Shown here piece after piece: positions 25,078 to 33,160 of a DNA stretch of 64,000 nucleotides (position 1 is its first letter; each line of letters starts with the position of its first letter). The DNA is from WHSW01 sp963729075 (GTDB lineage Bacteria; Actinomycetota; Thermoleophilia; Solirubrobacterales; 70-9): positions 62,001-126,000 of the forward strand of contig CAVSMU010000019.1 of assembly GCA_963729075.1 (NCBI GenBank), in the 5' to 3' direction. The position numbers and the translations under genes were made by a program. Under the pieces are notes generated by a model. That model searched no databases and was not told the DNA's origin. It worked only from the letters and a program-made list of their open reading frames with translations.

Positions 25078-25551
25078 GTGCTGCGGCGGGAGTACGACCA
25101 GACCTGCTCGATCGCCCGCACCCTCGAGGTGCTCGGCGAGCGGTGGACGCTGCTGATCATCCGCGACGTCTTCAGCCGCCGGCGCCGCTTCGACCAGATC
25201 CAGGAGAGCCTCGGGATCGCCCGCAACGTGCTCGCCGCAAGGCTCGCGTGGCTGGTCGACGAGGGAATCCTCGAAAAACGCGCCTACCAGGAGCGCCCCG
25301 CCCGGCACGAGTACTTCCTGACCGAGAAGGGGCTGGAGCTCTGGCCCGTGATGGTGACCATGATGCACTGGGGCGACCGTCACCTCTCGCATGGCCGCGC
25401 GCCGGTGGTCATCCGGCACAAGGACTGCGGCGGTGCCGTGGGCGATCGCGGCATCTGCGAGCGGTGCGGTGAGTTGCTGGACGCGCGCGACGCCTACACC
25501 GAGGCCGGACCGGGCTCGGCGGTGGGGCGGGCGCGGGCGGTCGCCGCCTAA
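25078..25551 (+). CDS. HxlR family transcriptional regulator
   Basis: 157 residues. Winged-helix HxlR domain: CSIARTLEVLGERWTLLIIRD near residue 8 in outline, GIARNVLAARLAWLVDEGIL near residue 48, and EYFLTEKGLELWPV near 80. The C-terminal extension has a CGG...CERCG cysteine cluster (near residues 120-137) that may bind metal or sense redox. An upstream GTG (25060) is in frame but overlaps the operator, so GTG 25078 is preferred. It precedes the acyl-CoA dehydrogenase gene, whose promoter overlaps this stop codon. Confidence 0.88.
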   Translation: MLRREYDQTCSIARTLEVLGERWTLLIIRDVFSRRRRFDQIQESLGIARNVLAARLAWLVDEGILEKRAYQERPARHEYFLTEKGLELWPVMVTMMHWGDRHLSHGRAPVVIRHKDCGGAVGDRGICERCGELLDARDAYTEAGPGSAVGRARAVAA

Positions 25552-25554
25552 CCT
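25549..25554 (+). promoter_or_regulatory. -10 box of the acyl-CoA dehydrogenase gene (TAACCT)
   Basis: TAACCT, 7 nt before the GTG at 25562; its first three bases are the HxlR stop codon. Confidence 0.5.
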
Positions 25555-25561
25555 CCCGCCC

Positions 25562-26707
25562 GTGGACTTCCAGCTCTCGGACGAACAGCGGCTGCTGCGC
25601 GACACCGTGCGGGAGTTCGCGCGCGCCGAGATCGCGCCGGTGGCCGAGGAGCTCGACCGGACGAAGTCGTTTCCCTACGAGCTGGTCGCCAGGATGGGCG
25701 AGCTGGGGCTGATGGGGATCCCGTTCGAGGAGGAGTACGGGGGCGGTGGAGCGGACACCCTCGCCTACACGCTCTGCGTCGAGGAGCTCGCCCGGGTCGA
25801 CTCCTCGGTCTCCATCACGCTCGCCGCCCATACCTCGCTCGGCACCATGCCGATCCACCTCTGGGGCAGCGACGAGCAGAAGTCCGAGTGGCTGCCGGCA
25901 CTCTGCCGCGGCGAGCGGCTTGCCGCGTTCGGCCTCACCGAGCCCGAGGCCGGCTCCGACGCGGGAGCGACCCGCACCCGCGCCCGCCTCGACGGCGACG
26001 AGTGGGTGATCGACGGATCCAAGCAGTTCATCACCAACGCCGGCACCGAGATCTCCGGCTGCGTGACGATCACCGCCGTCACCCACGAGGACGGTGGTCC
26101 GCGGGAGATCTCGAACATCATCGTCCCCAACGGCACGCCGGGCTACGAGCCGGGCGAGCCGTACCGCAAGATGGGCTGGAACGCGTCCGACACCCGGCCG
26201 CTTCAGTTCAGCGAGTGCAGGGTTCCGGCACAGAACCTGCTCGGGCGCCGCGGCGAGGGCTTCAAGAACTTCCTCCACATCCTCGACGGCGGCCGGATCG
26301 GCGTGGCCGCGATGGGCGTCGGCCTGGCCCAGGGGGCGCTCGACGAGGCGGTCTCCTACGCCAAGGAGCGGCGCGCGTTCGGCCAGCCGATCTCGAAGTT
26401 CCAGGCGATCCAGGCGAAGATCGCCGACATCTCGGCGCAGATCGAGGCGGCCCGCCTGCTCACCTACCGGGCCGCGCTCGAGAAGGACCGCGGCGAGTCG
26501 TTCACCCTCACGGCGGCGCAGGCGAAGCTGATCACCGGCCGGCTGGCGGTGCGCGCGACCGAGGAGGCGGTCCAGATCCACGGCGGCTACGGCTACATCG
26601 AGGAGTACCCGGTCTGCCGGTTCTACCGGGACGCGAAGATCCTCACGATCGGCGAGGGCACTGACGAGATCCAGCAGCTGGTGATCGCGCGCCAGCTCGG
26701 GTGCTGA
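25562..26707 (+). CDS. Acyl-CoA dehydrogenase
   Basis: 381 residues, FAD enzyme of the first beta-oxidation step, passing electrons to ETF. AFGLTEPEAGSDAGATRTRA near residue 122 (FAD signature 1), RIGVAAMGVGLAQGALDEAV near 245, and the C-terminal QIHGGYGYIEEYPVCRFYRD with catalytic-base Glu in IGEGTDEIQ near residue 367. Similar to short/medium-chain enzymes; chain length not determinable. GTG 25562 gives the classic start VDFQLSDEQRLLRD. Confidence 0.93.
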   Translation: MDFQLSDEQRLLRDTVREFARAEIAPVAEELDRTKSFPYELVARMGELGLMGIPFEEEYGGGGADTLAYTLCVEELARVDSSVSITLAAHTSLGTMPIHLWGSDEQKSEWLPALCRGERLAAFGLTEPEAGSDAGATRTRARLDGDEWVIDGSKQFITNAGTEISGCVTITAVTHEDGGPREISNIIVPNGTPGYEPGEPYRKMGWNASDTRPLQFSECRVPAQNLLGRRGEGFKNFLHILDGGRIGVAAMGVGLAQGALDEAVSYAKERRAFGQPISKFQAIQAKIADISAQIEAARLLTYRAALEKDRGESFTLTAAQAKLITGRLAVRATEEAVQIHGGYGYIEEYPVCRFYRDAKILTIGEGTDEIQQLVIARQLGC

Positions 26708-26839
26708 ATTCGGCTCGGCCGCTGAATTACTCCTAGTTTGCGGGGTTCGTCACCGTCGGCACAAGGACACGTCCGACGATGGCGCTTACACTCGCCGCGG
26801 CAATATCCATGTACTTACGGGGAGAGTCGAGGTAAGCCC

Positions 26840-27046
26840 ATGGAAAGCGACGCGAAGTGGGAACAGTTGGCCTCGCTGCGCGACGAGCTCGAGACGCCGA
26901 ACGTCGTCGTCCCGATCTGCGTCAGCCGGCTCGACGGTAAGCCGCACGAGCTGTCGCCGAAGGCGAGGCGGTTCGCCGAGGCGCTGGCCGTCTCGGACGC
27001 CTGGACCCGGATAACCGACGCCCGCAGCCGCCGCCTGGCCGCCTAG
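26840..27046 (+). CDS. Small hypothetical protein (68 residues)
   Basis: 68 residues beginning MESDAKWEQLASLRDEL; mixed charge, no Cys, no membrane segment. A GAGG ribosome site lies 9 nt before ATG 26840. Its stop overlaps the meaB stop tail-to-tail by 4 bp. No family recognised. The 130-bp gap before it holds no other clear gene. Confidence 0.5.
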   Translation: MESDAKWEQLASLRDELETPNVVVPICVSRLDGKPHELSPKARRFAEALAVSDAWTRITDARSRRLAA

Positions 27047-28002
27047 CCCTCCGGCGTTCGCGCCAGCAGCTCGCGCGCCGCGGTCGCGGGGTCGATCTCG
27101 CGACTGACGACGCGGTCGAGCAGCCCGGCCCACTCGGGATCGCTCTGCGCCCGCGCCTCGAGGTCGCGGCGCAGGCGCGCCGCGGCGATCCCGAGCACCT
27201 CGGCGCGAAGGTTGCGGGCCCGTCGCTCGGCGAGCGTGCCAGCCGCGCTGATGTGCTCGCGGTGCGCGTCGATCATCGCGACCAGCTCCTCGATCCCCTC
27301 CCCCTTGGTCGCCTCGGTGCGCACGACGGGCACCTTCCAGTCCTGCGTCGGGCCGAGCGCGAGCACGGCCTTTACCTCCCGGATCATCGTGTCGGCGAGC
27401 GGGTGCTCGCACTTGTTGACCACGATCACGTCGGGGATCTCCATCACCCCGGCCTTGAGCGCCTGGATGGAGTCGCCCGAGCCCGGCATCAGGGCCAGGA
27501 CCACGGTGTCGGCGTGGTCGACGATGTCGATCTCGCCCTGGCCGACGCCGACCGTCTCGAGCAGGATGTCGTCCTTGCCCGAGGCGTCCATGAGCAGCGC
27601 GGCCTGCAGCGCCGCCTCGGCGAGGCCACCGAGCGAGCCGCGGGTGGCCATCGAGCGGATGAACACACCCGGGTCGAGGAAGTGGTCGGAGAGGCGGATC
27701 CGGTCGCCGAGCACCGCGCCCTGCGTGAACGGGCTCGAGGGATCGATCGATAGCACGCCGATCTCCCGGTCGGCCTTCCGCAGCTCCGCGCAAACCGACG
27801 CGATCAACGTGCTCTTGCCCACCCCCGGCGGGCCGGTGAGCCCGACGATCCGCGCCTCGCCGGTGCGCGGAAACAGCTCGGCGACGAGGCGGTCGCCCGC
27901 GGGGTCGCGGTTCTCCACCAGGCTGATCGCCCGTGCCAACGCCCGCTTGTCGCCGGCGACGAGGCGGTCGGCGAGCGAGTCGGTGGCGGCGGCCTCGGCC
28001 AT
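27043..28002 (-). CDS. meaB: Methylmalonyl-CoA mutase-associated GTPase (MeaB/ArgK family)
   Basis: 319 residues. G1/Walker A GLTGPPGVGKSTLI near residue 54, SIDPSSPFTQGAVLGDR near 96, GVFIRSMATRGSLGG near 121, G3-type ETVGVGQGEID near 150 and NKCEHPLAD near 200 (NKxD-like G4, here NKCE). MeaB chaperones loading and protection of B12 in the mutase encoded at 15.4-19.1 kb. TAGACT 8 nt before the ATG suggests a leaderless transcript. Confidence 0.93.
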   Translation of the reverse strand: MAEAAATDSLADRLVAGDKRALARAISLVENRDPAGDRLVAELFPRTGEARIVGLTGPPGVGKSTLIASVCAELRKADREIGVLSIDPSSPFTQGAVLGDRIRLSDHFLDPGVFIRSMATRGSLGGLAEAALQAALLMDASGKDDILLETVGVGQGEIDIVDHADTVVLALMPGSGDSIQALKAGVMEIPDVIVVNKCEHPLADTMIREVKAVLALGPTQDWKVPVVRTEATKGEGIEELVAMIDAHREHISAAGTLAERRARNLRAEVLGIAAARLRRDLEARAQSDPEWAGLLDRVVSREIDPATAARELLARTPEG

Positions 28003-28010
28003 GGCGGCGG

Positions 28011-28016
28011 AGTCTA
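28011..28016 (-). promoter_or_regulatory. -10 box of meaB (TAGACT)
   Basis: TAGACT on the minus strand, 8 nt before the meaB ATG at 28002. Confidence 0.5.
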
Positions 28017-28036
28017 GTGGGGCCTCTCAGACGCTA

Positions 28037-28155
28037 GACCGGAAATGACCGCTCCAGATCGCCGCAATGCTGCGTCCTCGGTCGCCCGAATAGCGCTGCT
28101 ATGCGGGCTTCTGCGTCCTTGCCTGGCGGCGCCTGGATCTCGTCATTTCCTGGTC
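28037..28155 (-). repeat. Structured dispersed element, copy 1
   Basis: About 119 bp in the meaB/acyltransferase gap, bounded by GGAAATGAC (28041-28049) and GTCATTTCC (28142-28150). Read on the minus strand it carries GGCAAGGACGCA (28123-28112), an inner hairpin (outer arms 28104-28108/28084-28088, inner arms ATAGC/GCTAT 28090-28102), CGAGGACGC (28080-28072) and CGATCTGG starting 10 nt later. Copy 2 at 51863-52027 has the same blocks in the same order with changed but still pairing stems. It encodes no protein that I can support. Confidence 0.65.
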
Positions 28156-28170
28156 GACGAGACACCCCAC

Positions 28171-28176
28171 TAGAGT
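28171..28176 (+). promoter_or_regulatory. -10 box of the acyltransferase gene (TAGAGT)
   Basis: TAGAGT, 10 nt before the GTG at 28187. Confidence 0.45.
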
Positions 28177-28186
28177 CCGCGCCGCC

Positions 28187-28840
28187 GTGATCCGGACGCT
28201 CCGCTTCCTCGCCCGCAACCAGATGCTGACGCCGCGATACGCGCGGTTGCTCTACCGCTATCTCTGGCGTCGCTTCCTCACCCCCGCGGGTTGGCGCTGG
28301 GAGACGGACGGCCCGGTGTTCTTCGGCAGGGGGCTCGAGTTGCAAATCGCGAAGCGGGGCACGATCCGCTTCGGCCGCTTCGTCTGGATCGGCGACCGCA
28401 CGAAGATCCGCTGCCACGAGGGCGAGGTGATCGTCGGCCAAAAATCGGTGCTCGGGCAGGAGTGCACGATCTCGGCCTACCGGCACGTCCGGATCGGCGA
28501 GCAATGCGTGGTCGCCGACCGCGCGATGTTCATCGACTTCGACCACGGGGTGGTCGAGGTCGAGCGCCCGATCCGCCTTCAGGGCATCTACAAGCGCGAC
28601 GTGGACGTCGGGTCCAACGTGTGGGTCGGCTACGGCGCCTGCGTGCTGCGCGGGGTCCGGGTCGGCGACAACTCGGTGATCGGGACCAACTCGGTTCTGA
28701 CCAAGGACATTCCCGCGAACGCCGTGGTCGGCGGCGTGCCGGCGAGGCTGCTGCGCATGCGCGACGCCCCGAGCGGGCTGCGCTGGCCGGACCCGGTGGC
28801 CCCTGACCCGGACGCCGAGAGCACCCTGCGGCCGGACTGA
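28187..28840 (+). CDS. Hexapeptide-repeat acyltransferase
   Basis: 217 residues of left-handed beta-helix type: hexapeptide turns IRFGRFVWIGDRTKIR, VIVGQKSVLGQEC, VDVGSNVWVGYGACV and VRVGDNSVIGTNSVLTKDIP, ending with PANAVVGGVPARLLR, the acetyltransferase closing block. Residues 1-45 are basic and helical. Convergent with the GT4 gene; hexapeptide acyltransferases of this sort accompany the mycobacterial MGLP locus (Rv3034c), where acyl groups decorate a methylated glucan. That role is an inference from context. Confidence 0.85.
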   Translation: MIRTLRFLARNQMLTPRYARLLYRYLWRRFLTPAGWRWETDGPVFFGRGLELQIAKRGTIRFGRFVWIGDRTKIRCHEGEVIVGQKSVLGQECTISAYRHVRIGEQCVVADRAMFIDFDHGVVEVERPIRLQGIYKRDVDVGSNVWVGYGACVLRGVRVGDNSVIGTNSVLTKDIPANAVVGGVPARLLRMRDAPSGLRWPDPVAPDPDAESTLRPD

Positions 28841-28852
28841 ACCGCGCCCGCC

Positions 28853-30046
28853 TCAGGCGCGGGTGCGATCGCGAACGAGCCCCTCGTAGACCGCCGCGGT
28901 CGAGCGGGCGACGTCGGCCCAGTCGAAGCCGAGGATGTGATCGGAGCCCTCGGCGACGAGGCGGTCGCGCAGCTCGCGATCGGTGAGCAGGCGCTCGACC
29001 ATCTCGCCGAGCGCCTGCGGGTCGCGGGCGCGGAAGCGAAGTCCGGCCTCGCCGTGGGGGACGACCTCGCGCAGGCCGCCGGTGTCGGCGACGATGCAGG
29101 GGCAGCCCGAGGCCATCGCCTCGAGCGCGACGAGGCCGAACGGCTCGTAGATCGACGGCACCACGCAGACGTCGGCGATCGTGTACAGCGAGTGCAGCAC
29201 GTCGTCGCCGATCCAGCCGAGGAAGGTGCCGTGGTCATCGAGGCCGAGCTCGGTCGCCTGGCGGCGCAGCTCCCGCTCGTGCGTCCCCGAGCCCGCGACC
29301 AGGAAGCGCGTCCCGGGCACGGCGTCGACGATGCGCGGCATCGCCTCGAGCGCGAGCTGGAACCCCTTCTCGTAGACCAGCCGCCCGATCAGCAGGACCA
29401 GCTTCTCGTCGGGGGCGGCGAACTCGGAGCGCAGCCGGGCGAGCTCGGGGGCGTCATGTGGCTGCAGGTCGTCGGGATCGATTCCGTTGGGGATCACCGC
29501 GACCCGCTCCTCCTCGATCCCGAAGATGTCGGCGATCTGCTCCCGCATGTAGTAGGAGCAGGCGATCACCCGGTCCGACCGGTTGCTGATCCAGCGCTCG
29601 ACCCCGTGGATGTGCGACTGTGGATGCTTGTCGACCCAGCCCTGGTGGCGGCCGTGCTCAGTGGCGTGGATGGTGGTCACAAGCGGGGCGTCGAAGCGGC
29701 GGGCGAGGTGGTCGCCCGCCATCGCGACCAGCCAGTCGTGCCCGTGCACTAGGTCAAACTCGAACTGGTCGCCGAGCTCGACGCCGGCGGCGAGCATGTC
29801 GGCGTTCATACGCTCGACCCAGGCGACGAACTCGCCCAGGTCCGTGGGGCGGGTGGGCTCCCGGACCCGATGGATCTGAACGCCGCCAACGAGCTCCTCG
29901 GGCGGCGACTCCTCCGAGCCGCGTGTCAGCACGTGTACGTCGATCCCGCCATCGGCGAGGTTCTCGGAGAGCTTGCGTACGTGACGGGCGAGGCCGCCCT
30001 CGATCAGGGGCGGGTACTCCCAGGAGAGGATCAGGACTCTGTTCAA
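28853..30046 (-). CDS. GT4 family alpha-glycosyltransferase (Rv3032/GlgA-like)
   Basis: 397 residues. N-terminal LILSWEYPPLIEGGLARHV, donor-site blocks GRLVYEKGFQLALEAM near residue 222 and the retaining-GT E-x7-E motif in SIYEPFGLVALEAMASG near residue 305. Family members of this kind elongate alpha-1,4-glucans from ADP-, UDP- or GDP-sugars. Start TTG 30046 overlaps the GH57 stop (TTGA), so the two are translationally coupled. With GH57 and the methyltransferase it reproduces mycobacterial Rv3030-Rv3031-Rv3032. Confidence 0.9.
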   Translation of the reverse strand: MNRVLILSWEYPPLIEGGLARHVRKLSENLADGGIDVHVLTRGSEESPPEELVGGVQIHRVREPTRPTDLGEFVAWVERMNADMLAAGVELGDQFEFDLVHGHDWLVAMAGDHLARRFDAPLVTTIHATEHGRHQGWVDKHPQSHIHGVERWISNRSDRVIACSYYMREQIADIFGIEEERVAVIPNGIDPDDLQPHDAPELARLRSEFAAPDEKLVLLIGRLVYEKGFQLALEAMPRIVDAVPGTRFLVAGSGTHERELRRQATELGLDDHGTFLGWIGDDVLHSLYTIADVCVVPSIYEPFGLVALEAMASGCPCIVADTGGLREVVPHGEAGLRFRARDPQALGEMVERLLTDRELRDRLVAEGSDHILGFDWADVARSTAAVYEGLVRDRTRA

Positions 30047-31464
30047 GGCTCGAGCAGCGGTGTGAGGCTCAGATCCGGCGCCAGGTCTCGCAGGCGCGAG
30101 TCCGGTGGATCGGCGCCGGAGTGTATGGCCTCGAGCAGCGAGCGGGCATGATCGGTGGCGCGCTGCCAGGGATAGTCGCCCGCCTGGCGCCGGCGGTCCA
30201 GGAACGCCCAGTCGCTCGCCTGGACCGCGAGCAGCTCGCGGGCAGCGCGTTCGAGGGCCGCGTGAGCGACGCCGGCCCGGAGCGCGCGCAGCACGCGGAG
30301 CTCGAGCCGGCGAGCGGCCCATGCGAGGTCGGCCACCTCGGGCGAGTCCCAGGTCCGCAGGTCCTTGCCCTCACCCCAGCTCGAGGCGGCCAGCGGCCTC
30401 GGCTCGGCGGGGTGGCGCTCCAGTGCCTCGCCCAACGTAACCAGGTCAACCCCGTGCTCCGGCGCCACGCGGAGGACCTCCGCCAGCCAGTCGGGCCCCT
30501 CCCACCACCAGTGGCCGAGCAGCTCCGTGTCGATCGCGAACACGATCAGGCCGCGCCGGCCGCGCTCTTCCGCGAACCGCTCGAGCCGCGAGGCCACCGC
30601 CCGGGCGAACTCGGCGCCCTGCTGGCGCGCTCGGGCCGCGGCCGCCTCCGGCTCGTACGGGTCGCCGCCGATCGCCCATGGGCGCGTGCCGCGCAGCGAC
30701 CGCCGGTGGAAGTCGGCGTAGACCGGATCGGAGGGATAGCCGTCCAGCGACCACACCCACGAGACCGCCTCCCAGTCGATCGTGAAGGCGACCGGGCCGG
30801 CGTCCGTGGCGACGGGCGTGAGCGCGGCCAGTGGCGGCTCGTGCGCGCTCTGGTCCGTGCAGAAGTAGGCCAGCCCGCGCTCGGCGAGCAGCCGCTCGAG
30901 GCCGGGCGCATAGGCGCACTCGGGCAGCCAGAAGCCCGCCGACCGCCCGAAGCGCCGCCCATGCGAGCGCAGCCCTTCGTGGACCTGGAGGCGGCGGCCG
31001 GCGAGCGTCGCGAGCAGCGGTAGCACCGCGTGCGTTGCGGTCGAGGCGATGAGCTCGATCCGACCGGCTCGCGCCGGCACCGCAAACAGTTCCGCGAGGT
31101 TGCCGTCGCTGGCGAGGACCCGGTCGAGGGCCGCGCGGTAGCGGTGCGCCTCGGCACGGCAGGCCGCACGATAGGGCGGCTCGAGCTCGTCGAGGTCGGC
31201 CGCGCACGAGTCGATCCGAAACCGCCTCAGGAATTCCTCGAGGCGCTCCGCCACGCCGGCCGCTTCGAGCTGGTCGGCGAGGACCGGGGTGACGGTCATC
31301 GTCAGGCGCTCCGCGATCTCGCAGACCGGGGCGTAGGAGCGGATGACGGCGTCGAACAACCACTCCTCGCCGAACGGGTAAGTCCCGAACCCCTCGACGT
31401 AGGGCATGTGCGAGTGCAGGACGACCGCAAGGGAGCCAACGCCGGCCGGACGACCGTGGTTCAT
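30043..31464 (-). CDS. GH57 1,4-alpha-glucan branching enzyme (Rv3031-like)
   Basis: 473 residues. GH57 blocks: VVLHSHMPYVEGFG near residue 14 (HxHxP-type), FWLPECAYAPGLE near 177 with nucleophile Glu, IDWEAVSW near 227, and FAIDTELLGHWWWEG near 304 with catalytic Asp, then AASSWGEGKDLRTW near 357. Makes alpha-1,6 branches in a glucan. ATG 31464 overlaps the methyltransferase stop (ATGA) and its own stop overlaps the GT4 start, giving a tightly coupled three-gene operon. Confidence 0.9.
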   Translation of the reverse strand: MNHGRPAGVGSLAVVLHSHMPYVEGFGTYPFGEEWLFDAVIRSYAPVCEIAERLTMTVTPVLADQLEAAGVAERLEEFLRRFRIDSCAADLDELEPPYRAACRAEAHRYRAALDRVLASDGNLAELFAVPARAGRIELIASTATHAVLPLLATLAGRRLQVHEGLRSHGRRFGRSAGFWLPECAYAPGLERLLAERGLAYFCTDQSAHEPPLAALTPVATDAGPVAFTIDWEAVSWVWSLDGYPSDPVYADFHRRSLRGTRPWAIGGDPYEPEAAAARARQQGAEFARAVASRLERFAEERGRRGLIVFAIDTELLGHWWWEGPDWLAEVLRVAPEHGVDLVTLGEALERHPAEPRPLAASSWGEGKDLRTWDSPEVADLAWAARRLELRVLRALRAGVAHAALERAARELLAVQASDWAFLDRRRQAGDYPWQRATDHARSLLEAIHSGADPPDSRLRDLAPDLSLTPLLEP

Positions 31465-32222
31465 CGGTGACAGACGGCCAGGAAGTCGAGCGCGCGGTCG
31501 AGGTCGGCGTCGGCCTCGGGCCGAACCGCGAAGTCGGAGGCGGCGATCGCGGGCACGAAGCGGTCGTAGAAGGCCTTGGTGATGCGCAGAGCCGGGTGCA
31601 CGCGGTCCCAGCCGGCGCGGATCGCGAGCTCGTGCAGGCGGAGCTTGCGAGCGTGGAAGAGCCCGTACAGCTCGACCCGCCCGAAGCGCGGCGCGAGCAG
31701 CGCGCGGTACTCGTCGGCGATGTACTCGCGCAGGTGCCACGGGTTGTCCGACTTCTCCGCTCCCGCGGGCGCGAGCGTCAGCCGGTTCGGGGTTGAGATG
31801 TAGCTCACCGCCGCCGCGGCCGCGAAGCCCTCGAGGAGCGCCGCCGGGTCCTCGATGTGCTCGATCGTCTGCAGGAAGACGATCGCGTCGCAGGGGGCGG
31901 TGAAGGACTCGACCAGAGCGCGCTCGAAGCGCAGGTTCGGCCGCACGTAGCGCAGCCGGGCGTGCTCGTGCGCCTGCGGGTTGGCGTCGACGCCGACGAC
32001 TTCGGCCGCCGTCCCCGCAAGGACGTCGGAGCCGTATCCCTCGCCGCAAGCCAGGTCGGCGACCCGCAGCCCACCGACACGGGCGCGGATCCACTCATAC
32101 ACGGCGAGGTGGCGACGGAACCAGTAGTTCTCCTCCGGCACGTCGGGCAGCGTGCGCTCACCGGTGAGCTCGAGCGGCGGCACACCGGGTGGTTGTTGCT
32201 GTTGGACGTGGACCTCGTTCAA
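31461..32222 (-). CDS. SAM-dependent methyltransferase (Rv3030-like)
   Basis: 253 residues. SAM-binding motif VADLACGEGYGSDVLAG near residue 53, acidic VVGVDANPQA near 74, and FLQTIEHIEDP near 115. First gene of the MT-GH57-GT4 operon; the mycobacterial equivalent is proposed to methylate the glucan of methylglucose lipopolysaccharides. Start TTG 32222 is supported by a TACGGT box 8 nt upstream; the very N-terminus has an odd run of four Gln. A role on sugar is inferred from context. Confidence 0.85.
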   Translation of the reverse strand: MNEVHVQQQQPPGVPPLELTGERTLPDVPEENYWFRRHLAVYEWIRARVGGLRVADLACGEGYGSDVLAGTAAEVVGVDANPQAHEHARLRYVRPNLRFERALVESFTAPCDAIVFLQTIEHIEDPAALLEGFAAAAAVSYISTPNRLTLAPAGAEKSDNPWHLREYIADEYRALLAPRFGRVELYGLFHARKLRLHELAIRAGWDRVHPALRITKAFYDRFVPAIAASDFAVRPEADADLDRALDFLAVCHR

Positions 32223-32230
32223 GGCCGGTG

Positions 32231-32240
32231 ACCGTACTAT
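32231..32240. promoter_or_regulatory. Overlapping divergent -10 boxes
   Basis: Minus-strand TACGGT (32231-32236, 8 nt before TTG 32222) and plus-strand TACTAT (32235-32240, 8 nt before ATG 32249) share two base pairs. Both drive leaderless starts of methyltransferase genes and cannot be occupied together. Confidence 0.55.
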
Positions 32241-32248
32241 CCCCGCCG

Positions 32249-33160
32249 ATGCCCGCCGCGGCGACCGCAACGCCCGCCCAGATCAAGGACGCCAACATGC
32301 GCTATCACGATGCGGCGGCGGCGTCCTACGACGCCAAGTGGGGCATCGACTACGGCGAGGTCGGCCAGGGCCAGGTGCGCGCGAAGCTGGTCAAGGCGCT
32401 CGGCCGCGAGCCCTCGAGACCGTTCGCCGATGCGCTCGAGATCGGAGCCGGCACCGGGTACTTCTCGCTCAACCTGCTGCAGCTCGGGCTGATCGAGCGC
32501 TCGACCGCGACCGACATCTCGCCCGGGATGCTGACGCGGCTCGCTGCCGGCGCCGAGGAGCTCGGGCTCGAGGTGACGACCGTTGTTGCGGAGGCCGAGT
32601 CGCTTCCGTTCGCGGATCGCAGCTTCGACCTCGTATTCGGGCACGCGGTCCTGCACCACATCCCGGACCTCGCGCGCGCGTTCGGGGAGTTTCACCGCGT
32701 CCTGCGCCCCGGCGGCGCGGTCGCGTTCTGCGGCGAGCCCTCCCGCTACGGAAACCGGATCGCCGCGCTGCCGAAGCGGTTCGGGATGCTCGCGGCGCCG
32801 ATCTGGAGACGGGCCATCGGCGCCGCGCCCGCCGCGGCGCCGCGGTCCACCAGCGACGACGACCACGAGCTCGAGTCGGAGGTCGACGTCCACTCGTTCG
32901 ACCCTGCGGAGCTGAGCCTGATGCTCGGCGACTCGGGGCTCGCCGACGTCCGGGTGCGCGGCGAGGAGCTCCTCGCCAACGGCCACGGCTGGCTCATGCG
33001 CACGCTCGAGGCGAGCGCCGAGCCCGACCAGGTTCCATACGCGTGGCGCAGCTTCGCCTTCCGCAGCTATCTCGCTTTGCAGCGGCTCGACGCGCGGGTG
33101 CTGGAGCCCCGCCTGCCCCCGCAGCTCTTCTACAACCTCGTCCTCAGCGCCCGCCGCTAG
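32249..33160 (+). CDS. Class I SAM-dependent methyltransferase
   Basis: 303 residues. SAM motif DALEIGAGTGYFSLNLL near residue 61, ATDISPGMLTRL near 88, AESLPFADRSFDLVFGHAVLHH near 114 in outline, and LRPGGAVAFCGEPS near 151, the UbiE/Methyltransf_11 pattern. Divergent from the MT-GH57-GT4 operon and sharing its promoter region, so it is plausibly a second methyltransferase of the same glycan pathway. Acceptor unknown. Confidence 0.85.
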   Translation: MPAAATATPAQIKDANMRYHDAAAASYDAKWGIDYGEVGQGQVRAKLVKALGREPSRPFADALEIGAGTGYFSLNLLQLGLIERSTATDISPGMLTRLAAGAEELGLEVTTVVAEAESLPFADRSFDLVFGHAVLHHIPDLARAFGEFHRVLRPGGAVAFCGEPSRYGNRIAALPKRFGMLAAPIWRRAIGAAPAAAPRSTSDDDHELESEVDVHSFDPAELSLMLGDSGLADVRVRGEELLANGHGWLMRTLEASAEPDQVPYAWRSFAFRSYLALQRLDARVLEPRLPPQLFYNLVLSARR

